A stretch of 64,000 nucleotides of DNA from an uncultured Oscillospiraceae bacterium (GTDB lineage: Bacteria; Bacillota; Clostridia; Oscillospirales; Oscillospiraceae): positions 1 through 64,000 of the forward strand of contig CALWON010000002.1 of assembly GCA_944383165.1 (NCBI GenBank). The letters run 5' to 3'. Under the pieces are notes generated by a model that worked only from the letters and a program-made list of their open reading frames with translations, made no database searches and was not told where the DNA came from. Made by a program: the position numbers and the translations under genes. Shown here piece by piece: positions 34,983-44,717 of the stretch (position 1 is the first letter of the stretch; each line of letters opens with the position of its first letter).

Positions 34983-35831
34983 TTACGGGTTTGCAGGCGT
35001 GAAAATTGCATCAAATCCCTGCTGCGTCAAATCCATTACCCCACTGCACTGTTCTCCCCTGCTCTGTACCGTATCTTCTACTGCTGCCACCATCAACCGG
35101 ATCGAACGTGTATGGTCGTTCCCCTGTGGTAAACGCACCTGAAAATTCTGCCGGTACACAAGCCCAATCCACAATGGGTTGGTTAAGTCGATTTCTGATA
35201 CCTGGTTCAATATCCCCTGTTCTACCATAATATCAATCAGTTCCAGCAGGGTATCTTTGCGTTGTTGTTGCTCCTGAGGGACAGCCATGTCAAATCCAAC
35301 CTGAGGGGCCAATATAGTAAGCCCACGCACAGACATGGTTTCCAATGAGCCTGTTCCAGCCTCTAAAATTTTACCTGTGGCACTGATTAGCCAAGGCTGG
35401 TCTGTCTGCGCCGAAATTTGGGGCTCCTCCTCGTTTGCTTCCTCCTCACCCTCCTCTGCTGTATCTGCCTGCTGGGCGTATACCTCCACTTGAGCCACTG
35501 CTTGCCACTCCTCAACAACCAGTGTTACAGTACTGGGCAAGCCTCTTTTCACTTTCACCTCTCCTATGTAGGGAAGTTGTTGGCAGATCTGCTGTTCAAT
35601 TTGATAGGTGCTGATATGAAACAAGTTGTCCCCAATCTGTAGCCCAGAAGCGTCTATGATCTCCTGTTGGGAGTAGCGTCCATTGCCCTGTACCACAATG
35701 GTCTCAATTTGAAAGAATACCGTTGCCCCCATTGTGGCTGCGACTACCAGCGCAACAATACACAACAATTTAAAAAAGGCTGCCAGCCGTCCCCGGTTTC
35801 GCCTGCGCTTTCGTTTTTTTCGTGCTGCCAT
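34983..35831 (-). CDS. cell division protein FtsQ/DivIB
   Basis: A 282-residue bitopic protein: basic N-terminus (AARKKRKRRRNRGR), one membrane helix (about 18-38), a POTRA domain (about 42-110, IETIVVQGNGRYSQQEII), then a beta domain, with an acidic insert EEGEEEANEEEPQ (about 125-140). It should link FtsL/FtsB-type partners to septal synthesis outside the membrane. It lies between murA (33 nt upstream) and ftsZ (153 nt downstream). Confidence 0.88.
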   Translation of the reverse strand: MAARKKRKRRRNRGRLAAFFKLLCIVALVVAATMGATVFFQIETIVVQGNGRYSQQEIIDASGLQIGDNLFHISTYQIEQQICQQLPYIGEVKVKRGLPSTVTLVVEEWQAVAQVEVYAQQADTAEEGEEEANEEEPQISAQTDQPWLISATGKILEAGTGSLETMSVRGLTILAPQVGFDMAVPQEQQQRKDTLLELIDIMVEQGILNQVSEIDLTNPLWIGLVYRQNFQVRLPQGNDHTRSIRLMVAAVEDTVQSRGEQCSGVMDLTQQGFDAIFTPANP

Positions 35832-35864
35832 ACTGCCCGCCTTTCTCTTTTGTGTGTTCTTGCC

Positions 35865-37121
35865 CTAGGTCCTCTGTACCAACGCAATGGATGCACCTAG
35901 TCCTCGCAAAGCCTGTTCCAGCCGCTCATAGCCCCTTCGGATATGATGCAGTCCTGTCACCTGACTTTCTCCCTGTGCAGAAAGTGCTGCCACCACAAGG
36001 GCAGCTGCACCCCTCAGGTCGGTTCCATTAACCTGTGCACCGTGTAGTTCCCTTCCTGTCACCACTGCTACTCGACCGGAAACTTGGATGTTGGCACCCA
36101 TTCTGGACAGCTCATCCACATGGCGATACCGACTGTCAAATAAATTTTCTTCAAACATAGTGGTCCCTGTGCCTCCTGACAGTGCAGCCATAAAAATGGC
36201 CTGTGCATCTGTGGGGAACCCAGGATAAGGAGCTGTCCTGACCATAGAAATCCCCTGCAATTTTCCTCCGCTTTGTAGCCGCACCTGTTTTTGCCCCATT
36301 TGCAGATGGCATCCAGCCCGCTCCAGCCCATCCAACACTGCACCCATATACTGGGTAGAAACCCCCTGCACGGTCACATCCCCTCCACATGCAGCAACTG
36401 CACACAGGTAAGTGGCTGCCACAATGCGATCCCCTTGGATGTGGTGCTCGATCCCATGCAATGGATATCCCCCTTCGATTTGTATCACAGAACTACCAGC
36501 TCCCCACACCTTTGCCCCCATTTTCTGAAGGACTGTCTGTAATTCTATGATTTCAGGCTCTTTGGCTGCCCCCACAATGGTAGTGGTTCCAACCGCACCG
36601 CAGGCTGCCAGCATGAGATTCTGTGTTGCTCCCACACTGGGTATGGAAAGAAAAATATCCTTCCCAACTAGGTTGCCCCCTTTGGCAATCAACATCCCCT
36701 GTTGCTCCTTAATCTCCGCCCCCAATGCCCGTAGGGAGGACAAGTGTAAGTCAATGGGACGTGGTCCCAGCTCACAGCCTCCTGGATAGGACAGCTGCCC
36801 TTCCCCCATCCTGGAAAGTAAGGCTCCCAAAAAAACAATAGAGGACCGCATTTCCTGCATGAGATGGTGGGGGATCTGTGCTGATGTAGGCTGGGAAGCA
36901 TCTACTACTAAAGTACTGCCTTCCCGCCTCACCTGACAGCCCAACTCACGCAAAATATCCATGGTAATGGACACATCGGTTAATTCAGGGCAATTATACA
37001 GGGTACTCTGCCCCGATGCCAACAAGGTAGCTGCCAAAATGGGTAAAACACTGTTTTTTGCTCCATGTACCGTTAACATTCCAGATAAGGGATTTTTTCC
37101 CTTTATTTGATAAAAATCCAT
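35865..37121 (-). CDS. murA: UDP-N-acetylglucosamine 1-carboxyvinyltransferase
   Basis: A 418-residue enzyme for the first committed step of peptidoglycan precursor synthesis (enolpyruvyl transfer to UDP-GlcNAc). It begins with a HGAKNSVLPILAA motif (substrate Lys/Asn), and has the flexible-loop Cys in PGGCELGPRPIDLH (about 115), the site that fosfomycin alkylates. Later GAxxIxxTGRE-like motifs are present. Its start codon and part of its ribosome binding site lie in a perfect 13-bp inverted repeat, suggesting translational control. Confidence 0.96.
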   Translation of the reverse strand: MDFYQIKGKNPLSGMLTVHGAKNSVLPILAATLLASGQSTLYNCPELTDVSITMDILRELGCQVRREGSTLVVDASQPTSAQIPHHLMQEMRSSIVFLGALLSRMGEGQLSYPGGCELGPRPIDLHLSSLRALGAEIKEQQGMLIAKGGNLVGKDIFLSIPSVGATQNLMLAACGAVGTTTIVGAAKEPEIIELQTVLQKMGAKVWGAGSSVIQIEGGYPLHGIEHHIQGDRIVAATYLCAVAACGGDVTVQGVSTQYMGAVLDGLERAGCHLQMGQKQVRLQSGGKLQGISMVRTAPYPGFPTDAQAIFMAALSGGTGTTMFEENLFDSRYRHVDELSRMGANIQVSGRVAVVTGRELHGAQVNGTDLRGAAALVVAALSAQGESQVTGLHHIRRGYERLEQALRGLGASIALVQRT

Positions 37122-37162
37122 AGGATAGCCTCCTGTTCTAACTTCAGGTAGGCTATCCTATG
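37119..37162 (-). promoter_or_regulatory. 13-bp hairpin covering the murA start codon
   Basis: CATAGGATAGCCT (transcript upstream arm, from 37162 to 37150) is a perfect complement of AGGCTATCCTATG (37131-37119), which contains the murA ATG. The ribosome site AGGAGG (37134-37129) enters the stem. The loop is 18 nt. Folding would block initiation. No T tract follows, so it is not a terminator. Confidence 0.65.
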
Positions 37163-37195
37163 CAATCATCTGCCTTTTGGTCTACAAAATGACCA

Positions 37196-38314
37196 TTATC
37201 TCATCATTTTACATAGGGTCTGATAAATCTGTTCCCCGGCATTTGGGACTGCCATCTCATGGAGGCGGACCACCATTTTTTCCCGCTCCACCCGGTTCCG
37301 TAGCAAATCAGATGCCACTTCATAGAGCTTTTCTCCTGTACAATCCTGCTCTAACAGCAATACTGCCGCACCTTGGTTTGCCAATACCCTAGCATTTTTT
37401 TCCTGATGGTTAGCGGTTACATTGGGGGAAGGAACCAAAATAGATGGCTTTGCTATGGCAGTCAGCTCTGATATGGTGGAAGCCCCTGCCCGACAAAGTA
37501 CCAAATCCGCTGCTGCCATCACCAGTGGCATATTGTAGATATACTCCAGTACCTCCACACCATTATCCCCCAATTGCAGCCCACGCCGCAATAAATTCTC
37601 CTTCATCCAGGAAAAATCCCGTCCAGCACCATGGATATGGTAATAAGGGGAACCCTCATAGCACTCTTTGGCAATGAAATCTGCCATATGACCATTCATC
37701 ACCTTGGCACCCAGAGAACCCCAATAGGACAGAACCAGAGGGCGTTGATCCTGTAATCCCAGCACCTTCCGGGCTTCCTCTCTGGTGTAACGGAAAAAAT
37801 CCCCGCGCACTGGTGTCCCTGTGACGACCACTTTCTCTGGGTGGTCGTAGTGATCCCTGCTCTCCTCAAACCCAACCATCACACAGTCTACTACCTTGGA
37901 CAATGCCTTGGTGGTTAGCCCTGGCACTGCATTGGACTCATGGACCGCAGTAGGAATTTTTCTGCGTGCGGCCTCCCGCACCACTGGAAAGGAGGCATAG
38001 CCACCTGTCCCCACTACCAAATCTGGACGGAACTCATCCAAAATATGGTTTGCCTGACGCTTTGATTTTTGCATATTCAACACAGTGCCAATGTTGTGGA
38101 GAATATCAGCTGGTGCAAAGGAGCGATGAAAATTGGTAATGGTCACGGTTTCGATGGAGTACCCCTCTTTGGGAACCAGTTTGGTCTCCATCCCCCCGTC
38201 GGCTCCCACAAAGAGAATCCGGCAGCCGGGATGCCTCTCCTGAAAAATACGGGCCAGTGCCACTGCCGGATTCACATGCCCTGCTGTACCCCCGCAGGTA
38301 AACAATATGTTCAT
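37196..38314 (-). CDS. murG: MurG glycosyltransferase (lipid II formation)
   Basis: A 372-residue peripheral membrane enzyme adding GlcNAc to lipid I. N-terminal TCGGTAGHVNPAVALA binds lipid substrate; the C-terminal Rossmann domain has SYWGSLGAKVMN (usually GGSLGA) and LVLCRAGASTISEL, PSPNVTANHQEKNA. ATG 38314 is chosen over an upstream GTG because GAGGT lies 6 nt before it. It sits between ftsW and murA. Confidence 0.96.
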   Translation of the reverse strand: MNILFTCGGTAGHVNPAVALARIFQERHPGCRILFVGADGGMETKLVPKEGYSIETVTITNFHRSFAPADILHNIGTVLNMQKSKRQANHILDEFRPDLVVGTGGYASFPVVREAARRKIPTAVHESNAVPGLTTKALSKVVDCVMVGFEESRDHYDHPEKVVVTGTPVRGDFFRYTREEARKVLGLQDQRPLVLSYWGSLGAKVMNGHMADFIAKECYEGSPYYHIHGAGRDFSWMKENLLRRGLQLGDNGVEVLEYIYNMPLVMAAADLVLCRAGASTISELTAIAKPSILVPSPNVTANHQEKNARVLANQGAAVLLLEQDCTGEKLYEVASDLLRNRVEREKMVVRLHEMAVPNAGEQIYQTLCKMMR

Positions 38315-38354
38315 AATCACACCTCAAGTCCTTTTTACGCCTCATCTTTGGTTC

Positions 38355-39551
38355 TCAATCCTGTTTGGATGCTGGCAATTGCCGTGAAACACTGAGAATA
38401 ATACCCATTTGTAACAGCTGAATAATCAACGCCGTACCGCCGTAACTGAAGAACGGCAGGGAAATGCCCGTATTGGGGATGAGGTTTGTCACCACGCCAA
38501 TATTCAAAAAAACCTGTGTTGCCAGCAATGTAGTAATTCCCACAACCGTCAGGGAACCAAACTTATCCCTGGCATGGAGTGCAATCCAATACCCCCGTAA
38601 AATAAGCAGGGCAAATAAGATGAGGACAAGAGCTCCCCCAACAAATCCCAATTCCTCTACCACAATGGGAAAAACAAAGTCATTTTCCGGTTCTGGAATG
38701 TAGAGCAACTTCTGCATACTATTGCCAAGCCCACGTCCCAGCAGACCACCTGAACCCATGGCCAGCAGGGATTGGATGGTTTGATACCCTGCTCCCTGCG
38801 CATCCTCCCAGGGGTTCAGCCATAATTGGATACGGGCTGTCATGTAAGAGGTGCTGGTGATAATCAAAGCCAACAGGCTGCCTACACCAACAATCCCGCC
38901 AACAAACCACCAGATACTAATCCCCGCTGCAAACAGCACAGAGGCACCTCCCACTAGCACCAAAATGGTACCGGACATGTGAGGTTGTTTAATCATAAGA
39001 GCGGCAATCAGCAGCAAAATCCCACCATAGGGAAACAGTTCCAGCAGCCCAATTTTCTGCATCCGATTCATCATACGCCCGGAAAAGGTGCGATTTTTCC
39101 GTCTGGTATATTTTTGGGTATCACGCTTGCAAAGCCTAGCAGAAAAAAACAAAATAACTGCCACCTTTACAATCTCAGATGGCTGGAACTCCACACCCAG
39201 CTTCAGCCATCTTCTTGCACCATTGTGGGAAACCCCCAATGGGGTCAATACCAGTACCAGCAGACCGATGGAACCAATCAACCCAAATACCGACAGCCAT
39301 CGAAGTCGTTGGTAATTGATGCGTGATACCACATACATTCCACACACACCCAAAATACCAAACATCGCCTGCCTGCTGATGTATACAGTAGGATCTCCAT
39401 TTTTATAATAAGCAGATGCGTAGGAGGCAGAAAACATCATAATCAGCCCAATTCCCAGCAGCAAAACAACCAGCATCAAAAAGGGTAAATCCATAGGTCC
39501 ACTTGCCAACTGTTCCTCCACTGTCAAATCACGCCTTGCTTTTTTTCCCAT
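38355..39551 (-). CDS. ftsW: peptidoglycan glycosyltransferase FtsW (SEDS)
   Basis: A 398-residue, ten-helix SEDS protein that polymerises lipid II at the septum. Signature blocks are ARRWLKLG, FQPSEIVKVAVI, GAGYQTIQSLLAMGSGGLLGRGLG, ENDFVFPIVVEELGF (catalytic-position Asp) and TGISLPFFSYGGTALI. The position next to murG fits FtsW or the sporulation paralogue SpoVE; the sequence alone does not separate them. GGAGGTGCAG precedes the ATG. Confidence 0.92.
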   Translation of the reverse strand: MGKKARRDLTVEEQLASGPMDLPFLMLVVLLLGIGLIMMFSASYASAYYKNGDPTVYISRQAMFGILGVCGMYVVSRINYQRLRWLSVFGLIGSIGLLVLVLTPLGVSHNGARRWLKLGVEFQPSEIVKVAVILFFSARLCKRDTQKYTRRKNRTFSGRMMNRMQKIGLLELFPYGGILLLIAALMIKQPHMSGTILVLVGGASVLFAAGISIWWFVGGIVGVGSLLALIITSTSYMTARIQLWLNPWEDAQGAGYQTIQSLLAMGSGGLLGRGLGNSMQKLLYIPEPENDFVFPIVVEELGFVGGALVLILFALLILRGYWIALHARDKFGSLTVVGITTLLATQVFLNIGVVTNLIPNTGISLPFFSYGGTALIIQLLQMGIILSVSRQLPASKQD

Positions 39552-39581
39552 TCTGCACCTCCCAATCCTGTCTCATTGCTT

Positions 39582-40571
39582 TTACATGGGGTAACGGTAC
39601 ATCACGCCCCAAAATGCCACGCCACACAGCACCAAAGTCACACCGGAAAAGACACAGAACAGTTTTGTCTCACTCCAGCCACCCATCTCAAAATGGTGGT
39701 GCAGTGGTGCCATACGGAAAAACCGTTTGCCGCCTGTCTTTTTAAAATAAATCACCTGGATGATGTCCGAAAGGGTCTCCAATACATAGATCAGTCCCAC
39801 CACAGGAATCACAAGGGGTAAGTCCAGTGCAAAGGCAAGCCCACACACTGCACCCCCTAAAAACAGGGAGCCTGTATCTCCCATAAACACTTTGGCTGGG
39901 TGGAAATTATAAATCAGGAACGCAGATAGTCCACCTGCCATGGCAGCAGACACCACCGTTAAATCACTGCGGTTATACCATGCAGAAACCCCAACATAAA
40001 AGAGCATGACAGGGATGGTCACACCCGTTGCCAGCCCATCCACTCCATCGGTCAAGTTCACTGCATTGACCGTTCCCACTACCACAAATGCAGCAAACAC
40101 CATGTAGACAACCCAAGGGATTCCAATGATTTCAATATTCAAAAATGGAATATAAAGATCCGGGGTTAGGTAGCCCTCATTGCGCAGCAAAATTACAAAC
40201 ACAACAGCCGCAGCAAGCTGCAACAGGAACTTTTGAGGGGCTGTCAGCCCCTCATTGGCCCGGTGCCTCAGCTTTTGGAAATCATCAATAAATCCAATGG
40301 CACCAAACACCAGGGCAAACAGAAAGACAAAAATATGGGTGTACACCCCTTTGGCAATCCAGTCCCAACCTGCCGTTAAAATCGCAATGCCAACGCCAAT
40401 GATAAACATGACACCACCCATCGTAGGGGTGCCCTGCTTTGACATATGCCATGTGGGACCATCCTCACGGATGGCCTGCCCCGCCTTCAGCCTTCGCAAC
40501 ATTGGGATCAAAATCTGTCCAATAATTGCTGTCACACCAAACGCCACAATAAAACTTAAAATATATGACAT
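39582..40571 (-). CDS. mraY: phospho-MurNAc-pentapeptide transferase
   Basis: A 329-residue ten-helix enzyme forming lipid I. Catalytic and metal residues are in GFIDDFQKLRHRAN (about 100), NLTDGVDGLATG, FMGDTGSLFLGG (about 225) and the C-terminal APLHHHFE (about 295). ATG 40571 is preferred because GGAGG lies upstream. In this cluster ftsW follows directly; murF before it and murD after it are absent. Confidence 0.96.
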   Translation of the reverse strand: MSYILSFIVAFGVTAIIGQILIPMLRRLKAGQAIREDGPTWHMSKQGTPTMGGVMFIIGVGIAILTAGWDWIAKGVYTHIFVFLFALVFGAIGFIDDFQKLRHRANEGLTAPQKFLLQLAAAVVFVILLRNEGYLTPDLYIPFLNIEIIGIPWVVYMVFAAFVVVGTVNAVNLTDGVDGLATGVTIPVMLFYVGVSAWYNRSDLTVVSAAMAGGLSAFLIYNFHPAKVFMGDTGSLFLGGAVCGLAFALDLPLVIPVVGLIYVLETLSDIIQVIYFKKTGGKRFFRMAPLHHHFEMGGWSETKLFCVFSGVTLVLCGVAFWGVMYRYPM

Positions 40572-40633
40572 TGTTGAAACCTCCAAGAGTTCTTTCTCTC
40601 ATGTAATACTGGCTCCCTTTAAGCAGACAGATA

Positions 40634-42127
40634 TTATACTATACCTGCCTTAAAATTACCAGTCTTTTCACAGGCTGTATTTTTATTTTCATAGAAGGAT
40701 GCCACGATCTCTCTCTCATCCATAGGGTACTGTATCCCCTCAATCTCCTGATAGGTCTCATGTCCCTTCCCTGCCAGCACAATCACATCCCCTGCTCTCC
40801 CCTGTGCCAATGCCCAGTAGATTGCCTTCCTGCGGTCTGGCTCCACATGGATTTCTCCCCCCTGTCCTCTCATTCCTTCATAAATGTCCTCTATAATTGC
40901 CCACGGGTTTTCTGTGCGGGGATTGTCCGAAGTTAAAATTGCCACATCAGCCAGTTCACGCACCACACTGCCCATAATCGCCCGTTTCGTCCTGTCCCGA
41001 TCCCCTCCACAGCCAAAGACACACATCAGCCTCCCTGCCGTCAACTCCCTGGCTGTCAGCAAAATATTCTCCAGGGCGTTGGGGGTATGGGCATAGTCAA
41101 TGAGGACTGTGTACGCTTTTGGAGTTGGCACCACTTCAATGCGCCCTTTCACCCCATGGGCGCTTCTCAATGCCTGTGCAATCTCCTTGAGCGATAAATT
41201 GAGGCAAAGACCACAGGAAATGGCAGCCAGCGCATTGTAAATGGTAAAGCCGCCGGGAATGGGGAGATGAATCCGTTCAATCTCCTCCCTGGTCACCACT
41301 TCAAATTCCACATGACTGGGAAACAATCGGATATTTCTGGCGGTCAGATGTGCCCAGTCCTTGTTTTCTGAATAAGTAAAAATTGGAATAGACACCGTTT
41401 CTGCATACCATCGACCTGCCTCATCATCCAGATTCAAAACTGCCCAGCGACTCTGTTGGAACAGACGGGCTTTTGCTTGCCGGTATGCCTCCATAGTAAT
41501 GTGATAATCCAAATGGTCCTGTGTTAAATTTGTAAATACACCAACAGAAAATAGAACCCCTTCCACACGATGTTGGACCAGTGCATGAGAGGACACCTCC
41601 ATCACTACGTGGGTACAGCCTGCCTCCACCATTTGAGAAAGCAGTTTTTGCAGTTCATAACTTTCTGGGGTGGTGCGGTGGGATGGAATAGATACCTCCC
41701 CAATTTGACACTCCACGGTACCAATCAATCCCACTTTTGTGTGCAGTACCTTTTCTAACACTTCTTTGAGCAGATATGTGGTGGTGGTTTTTCCATTTGT
41801 GCCAGTCACTCCAATCATGGTCAGTTTTTCTGCTGGGTGGGAAAACCAATTGGCAGAAATCTGTGCCAGTGCTACTCTGGTGTCTGGTGTGATGATCCAG
41901 TGATCTACAAAAGAGCTGGGAGGTCTTTGACTTAAAATGGCAAGGGCACCTTTTTCTATCGCCTGCTGGATGTAGTCATCCCCCTCCTCCTTTGCCCCAG
42001 ACAGGGCAATAAACAATGCCCCTTTTTTCAATGTTCTGGTGTCATAAGAAATGGATTTTATTTCCAGTTCTTTGTTGTAGTTACCCCCTGTAAGGGGGAT
42101 GCCGGCTAACAAGTCGCCTAGCTTCAT
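40634..42127 (-). CDS. murE: UDP-MurNAc-tripeptide synthetase, meso-diaminopimelate type
   Basis: A 497-residue Mur ligase adding the third stem-peptide residue. The ATP site is GVTGTNGKTTTTYL (about 110). The amino-acid pocket motif is DNPR (in TSDNPRTENP, about 400), the signature of meso-diaminopimelate rather than lysine enzymes. The carbamylated Lys region and AGKGHETYQ near the end are present. It lies 46 nt after the penicillin-binding protein gene. Confidence 0.95.
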   Translation of the reverse strand: MKLGDLLAGIPLTGGNYNKELEIKSISYDTRTLKKGALFIALSGAKEEGDDYIQQAIEKGALAILSQRPPSSFVDHWIITPDTRVALAQISANWFSHPAEKLTMIGVTGTNGKTTTTYLLKEVLEKVLHTKVGLIGTVECQIGEVSIPSHRTTPESYELQKLLSQMVEAGCTHVVMEVSSHALVQHRVEGVLFSVGVFTNLTQDHLDYHITMEAYRQAKARLFQQSRWAVLNLDDEAGRWYAETVSIPIFTYSENKDWAHLTARNIRLFPSHVEFEVVTREEIERIHLPIPGGFTIYNALAAISCGLCLNLSLKEIAQALRSAHGVKGRIEVVPTPKAYTVLIDYAHTPNALENILLTARELTAGRLMCVFGCGGDRDRTKRAIMGSVVRELADVAILTSDNPRTENPWAIIEDIYEGMRGQGGEIHVEPDRRKAIYWALAQGRAGDVIVLAGKGHETYQEIEGIQYPMDEREIVASFYENKNTACEKTGNFKAGIV

Positions 42128-42173
42128 ACACCATCACCCCTTACGGGTGCAATTTCATTCTCTCTAAACTATG

Positions 42174-44627
42174 CTAATCCAGACCGGCAAAACCGTCCTC
42201 AATCATGCTGGAAAACTGCACTTCCACAATAGTGCCAACTTCTGCCACTTCCCCTGCTGCCACACTTTGGCTCTGTGCCTTAGATGAGGTACTGTAGAAG
42301 GTGCTGCTGCCGCCTGCCTTCATAAAGAAGCCTGCCGCCTCCAGTTTACTTTTGGCAGCTTCATAGCTGAGTCCCACCACATTGGGGACAGATGCCTGTT
42401 CCTCTGGGGTGGCTCCACCCAAATAGAGGATTACTGTAGAGCCACCAGGAATGGCAGATGCGGCGGAAGGTACTTGTGCTGTTACAACGTCACCTTCTCC
42501 CACTGTGCGGAATTTCAACCCCTTAGCTTCCAGTTTCGCCTCAGCATCTGCAAGGGTAAATCCTGTTACCTGTGGGGTGCTTACATCCACAGCTGCCGAT
42601 TCACTGGTAGTATATTGTTTCTCTACCCCCAAATAGTCCAAAATTTGGGCAATGAGTTTTCCAGCCTGTGGAGCTGCCATATTACCACCACTGATATAGA
42701 CTCCGGTTGTACCAATAGAGCTACCCGGAGATGCCTCCTGTGGTTTGTCGTAAGCAAGAAGGACGATAATCTCTGGGTCATCGGCAGGCGCAAAGCCCAT
42801 AAAGGAAACAATGGTACGCCCTTCCTCATCCGTTTCTGAAGAACCCGTTTTTCCTCCTATGCGATAGCCCGCCTGATAGGCATTTTTACCTGTCCCCTCT
42901 GAGACAACACTTTCCAGTATGGTTCTGCATCGGTCACTGGTCTGCTGACTGACTACCTGTCGAATAAGATGTGGTTCTGTGGTCTCTATAGTGGTGCCAT
43001 TGGAATCAGAGATGGATTCTACCACATAGGGTTGATAAAGATTTCCACCATTGATGACAGCAGAAAACCCTGCTACCATCTGCAATGGTGTTACCGTAAA
43101 ACGTTGCCCGAAGGAAGCAACCGCCAAATCCACAATACCCATACTATCCAAATCCCAGTATAGCCCACTCTCCTCACCGGGCAAATCAATTCCTGTGGTA
43201 TCAAACATCCCAAAGGCATCTACATATTCATTAAACGTCTCCAGCCCCAACCGCTGTCCAATTTCAATAAAAGCGGGGTTGCAGGAGTTTTGCACCGCCT
43301 TTGCCAGTGTCTGCTGCCCATGCCCTTCCCTCTTGGAACAGTTGATTCGCTCCCCTGCTATCATATAGTAGCCTGGACAGTAAAATGTGTCACTTTCTGA
43401 CACTACACCTTCCTCAAGAGCTGCTGCCAGCACAAGGGCCTTAAAGGTGGAACCTGGCTCGTATGGCTCCCGAACAGTTTTGTTCTTCCACTGGGTTTCA
43501 CGGGCGGCTGAGGTTGCCTGTGATCGCGCCTGTTCCAGTAATTCTGCATCTGTCAGTTGTTCCTCTGCTTCTTTTTTTGCATTTTCTGTTTTTAGCTTCT
43601 CATAAATCACTGGGGTATCTGCCTCAATTTCCCCCTGTAACAGACTGTCCACAACCATGGAATAACTGTTGGGGTCAAATTCTGGGGAACTTGCCATTGC
43701 CAAAATACCCCCTGTTTTGGGGTTCATCACCACACAAAACGCCCCATTGCGTACGTCATATTGCTCAATGCCTGTCTCCAAAGTCTGTTCTGCATAGGCT
43801 TGAATGGTGCTGTCAATGGTCAGATTCAAATTATACCCGTTCATGGCATCGATATAGTTGGAATAGCTATTGTACATTTCCACGTTCTCGCCTGTCTTAC
43901 CTGTGACCACACGACCAGGCATCCCCTTCAATATATCCTCATAGCCGGCTTCCAGCCCATAAACTCCACCATTGTCATTGACGAAACCCAGTACCTGTGC
44001 CGCCAAGGAGGACATAGGGTAATATCGCTTGGTGCTGGGTGTTAAGTACAAATAATAGGATGTCTTGTGTTCCTGGATAAATTCCCGAATTGCCTGAGCG
44101 TCTGCCTCCTCAATATTCACCATCAATACTTCATATTGGGAGTTGACTTTCTCCATCCTAGCTTCTAATTTTTCTCGATCCAGGTCTGGCACCAATTCAC
44201 ACAGACCATCTACCACTTCTTCTCGCTTTCGGTCAATTTCTGCCTGGTAGGCTGTTTCATCCAACTCTCCATCTTCATTTTCATAGTCTTTTTTATCTAC
44301 ACTGTTGATGAGATCTTTGGGTGCTAAAATCAAATTATAGACTGTTGCAGACATAGCTAAGACCTGTCCATTGGCATCCAGAATATTCCCTCGATGGGCA
44401 GGCACCGTCACATCCATCATTTGCTGCTGGGTTGCCTTCTGTTGATATTCGTCATGATGCAGAATAGCAATATCCCAAAGCCGATATAGCATGGGGATAA
44501 ACATACCTACACCAAACACAAACATCAAAAAAAGGGACCGGCGAAACACCTGCCGCTTTGACTGCAAATTTGAATCCACAAGCGGTACGATTTTTTCTCT
44601 TTGCCCTCTTGGCGTTCCTTTTTTCAT
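42174..44627 (-). CDS. penicillin-binding protein with PASTA domains (FtsI/SpoVD type)
   Basis: An 817-residue class B transpeptidase. One membrane helix (about 28-48), a dimerisation domain (about 60-260), the transpeptidase domain with STFK in EPGSTFKALV (about 415), SCN (about 458) and KTG in GGKTGSSE (about 613), then two C-terminal PASTA domains (about 690-750 and 755-810). Two-PASTA proteins in this position are either the septal PBP2b-like enzyme or SpoVD for the spore cortex. Here it is the only PBP of the cluster, favouring the division role. AGGAGGG precedes the ATG. Confidence 0.92.
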   Translation of the reverse strand: MKKGTPRGQREKIVPLVDSNLQSKRQVFRRSLFLMFVFGVGMFIPMLYRLWDIAILHHDEYQQKATQQQMMDVTVPAHRGNILDANGQVLAMSATVYNLILAPKDLINSVDKKDYENEDGELDETAYQAEIDRKREEVVDGLCELVPDLDREKLEARMEKVNSQYEVLMVNIEEADAQAIREFIQEHKTSYYLYLTPSTKRYYPMSSLAAQVLGFVNDNGGVYGLEAGYEDILKGMPGRVVTGKTGENVEMYNSYSNYIDAMNGYNLNLTIDSTIQAYAEQTLETGIEQYDVRNGAFCVVMNPKTGGILAMASSPEFDPNSYSMVVDSLLQGEIEADTPVIYEKLKTENAKKEAEEQLTDAELLEQARSQATSAARETQWKNKTVREPYEPGSTFKALVLAAALEEGVVSESDTFYCPGYYMIAGERINCSKREGHGQQTLAKAVQNSCNPAFIEIGQRLGLETFNEYVDAFGMFDTTGIDLPGEESGLYWDLDSMGIVDLAVASFGQRFTVTPLQMVAGFSAVINGGNLYQPYVVESISDSNGTTIETTEPHLIRQVVSQQTSDRCRTILESVVSEGTGKNAYQAGYRIGGKTGSSETDEEGRTIVSFMGFAPADDPEIIVLLAYDKPQEASPGSSIGTTGVYISGGNMAAPQAGKLIAQILDYLGVEKQYTTSESAAVDVSTPQVTGFTLADAEAKLEAKGLKFRTVGEGDVVTAQVPSAASAIPGGSTVILYLGGATPEEQASVPNVVGLSYEAAKSKLEAAGFFMKAGGSSTFYSTSSKAQSQSVAAGEVAEVGTIVEVQFSSMIEDGFAGLD

Positions 44628-44648
44628 AGCTTCCCTCCTCTTACATAA

Positions 44649-44682
44649 AAGGGCACAAGAAACCTCTTTTCTTGTGCCCTTC
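44649..44682 (-). terminator. hairpin between the ftsL-like and PBP genes
   Basis: AAGGGCACAAGAAA pairs with TTTCTTGTGCCCTT; read leftward it is followed by TTATGT. It looks like an intrinsic terminator or attenuator inside the dcw cluster, just before the PBP ribosome site. Confidence 0.65.
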
Positions 44683-44717
44683 CCCTATGTCAATCCCAAT
44701 GATACCATATGTTTTTT

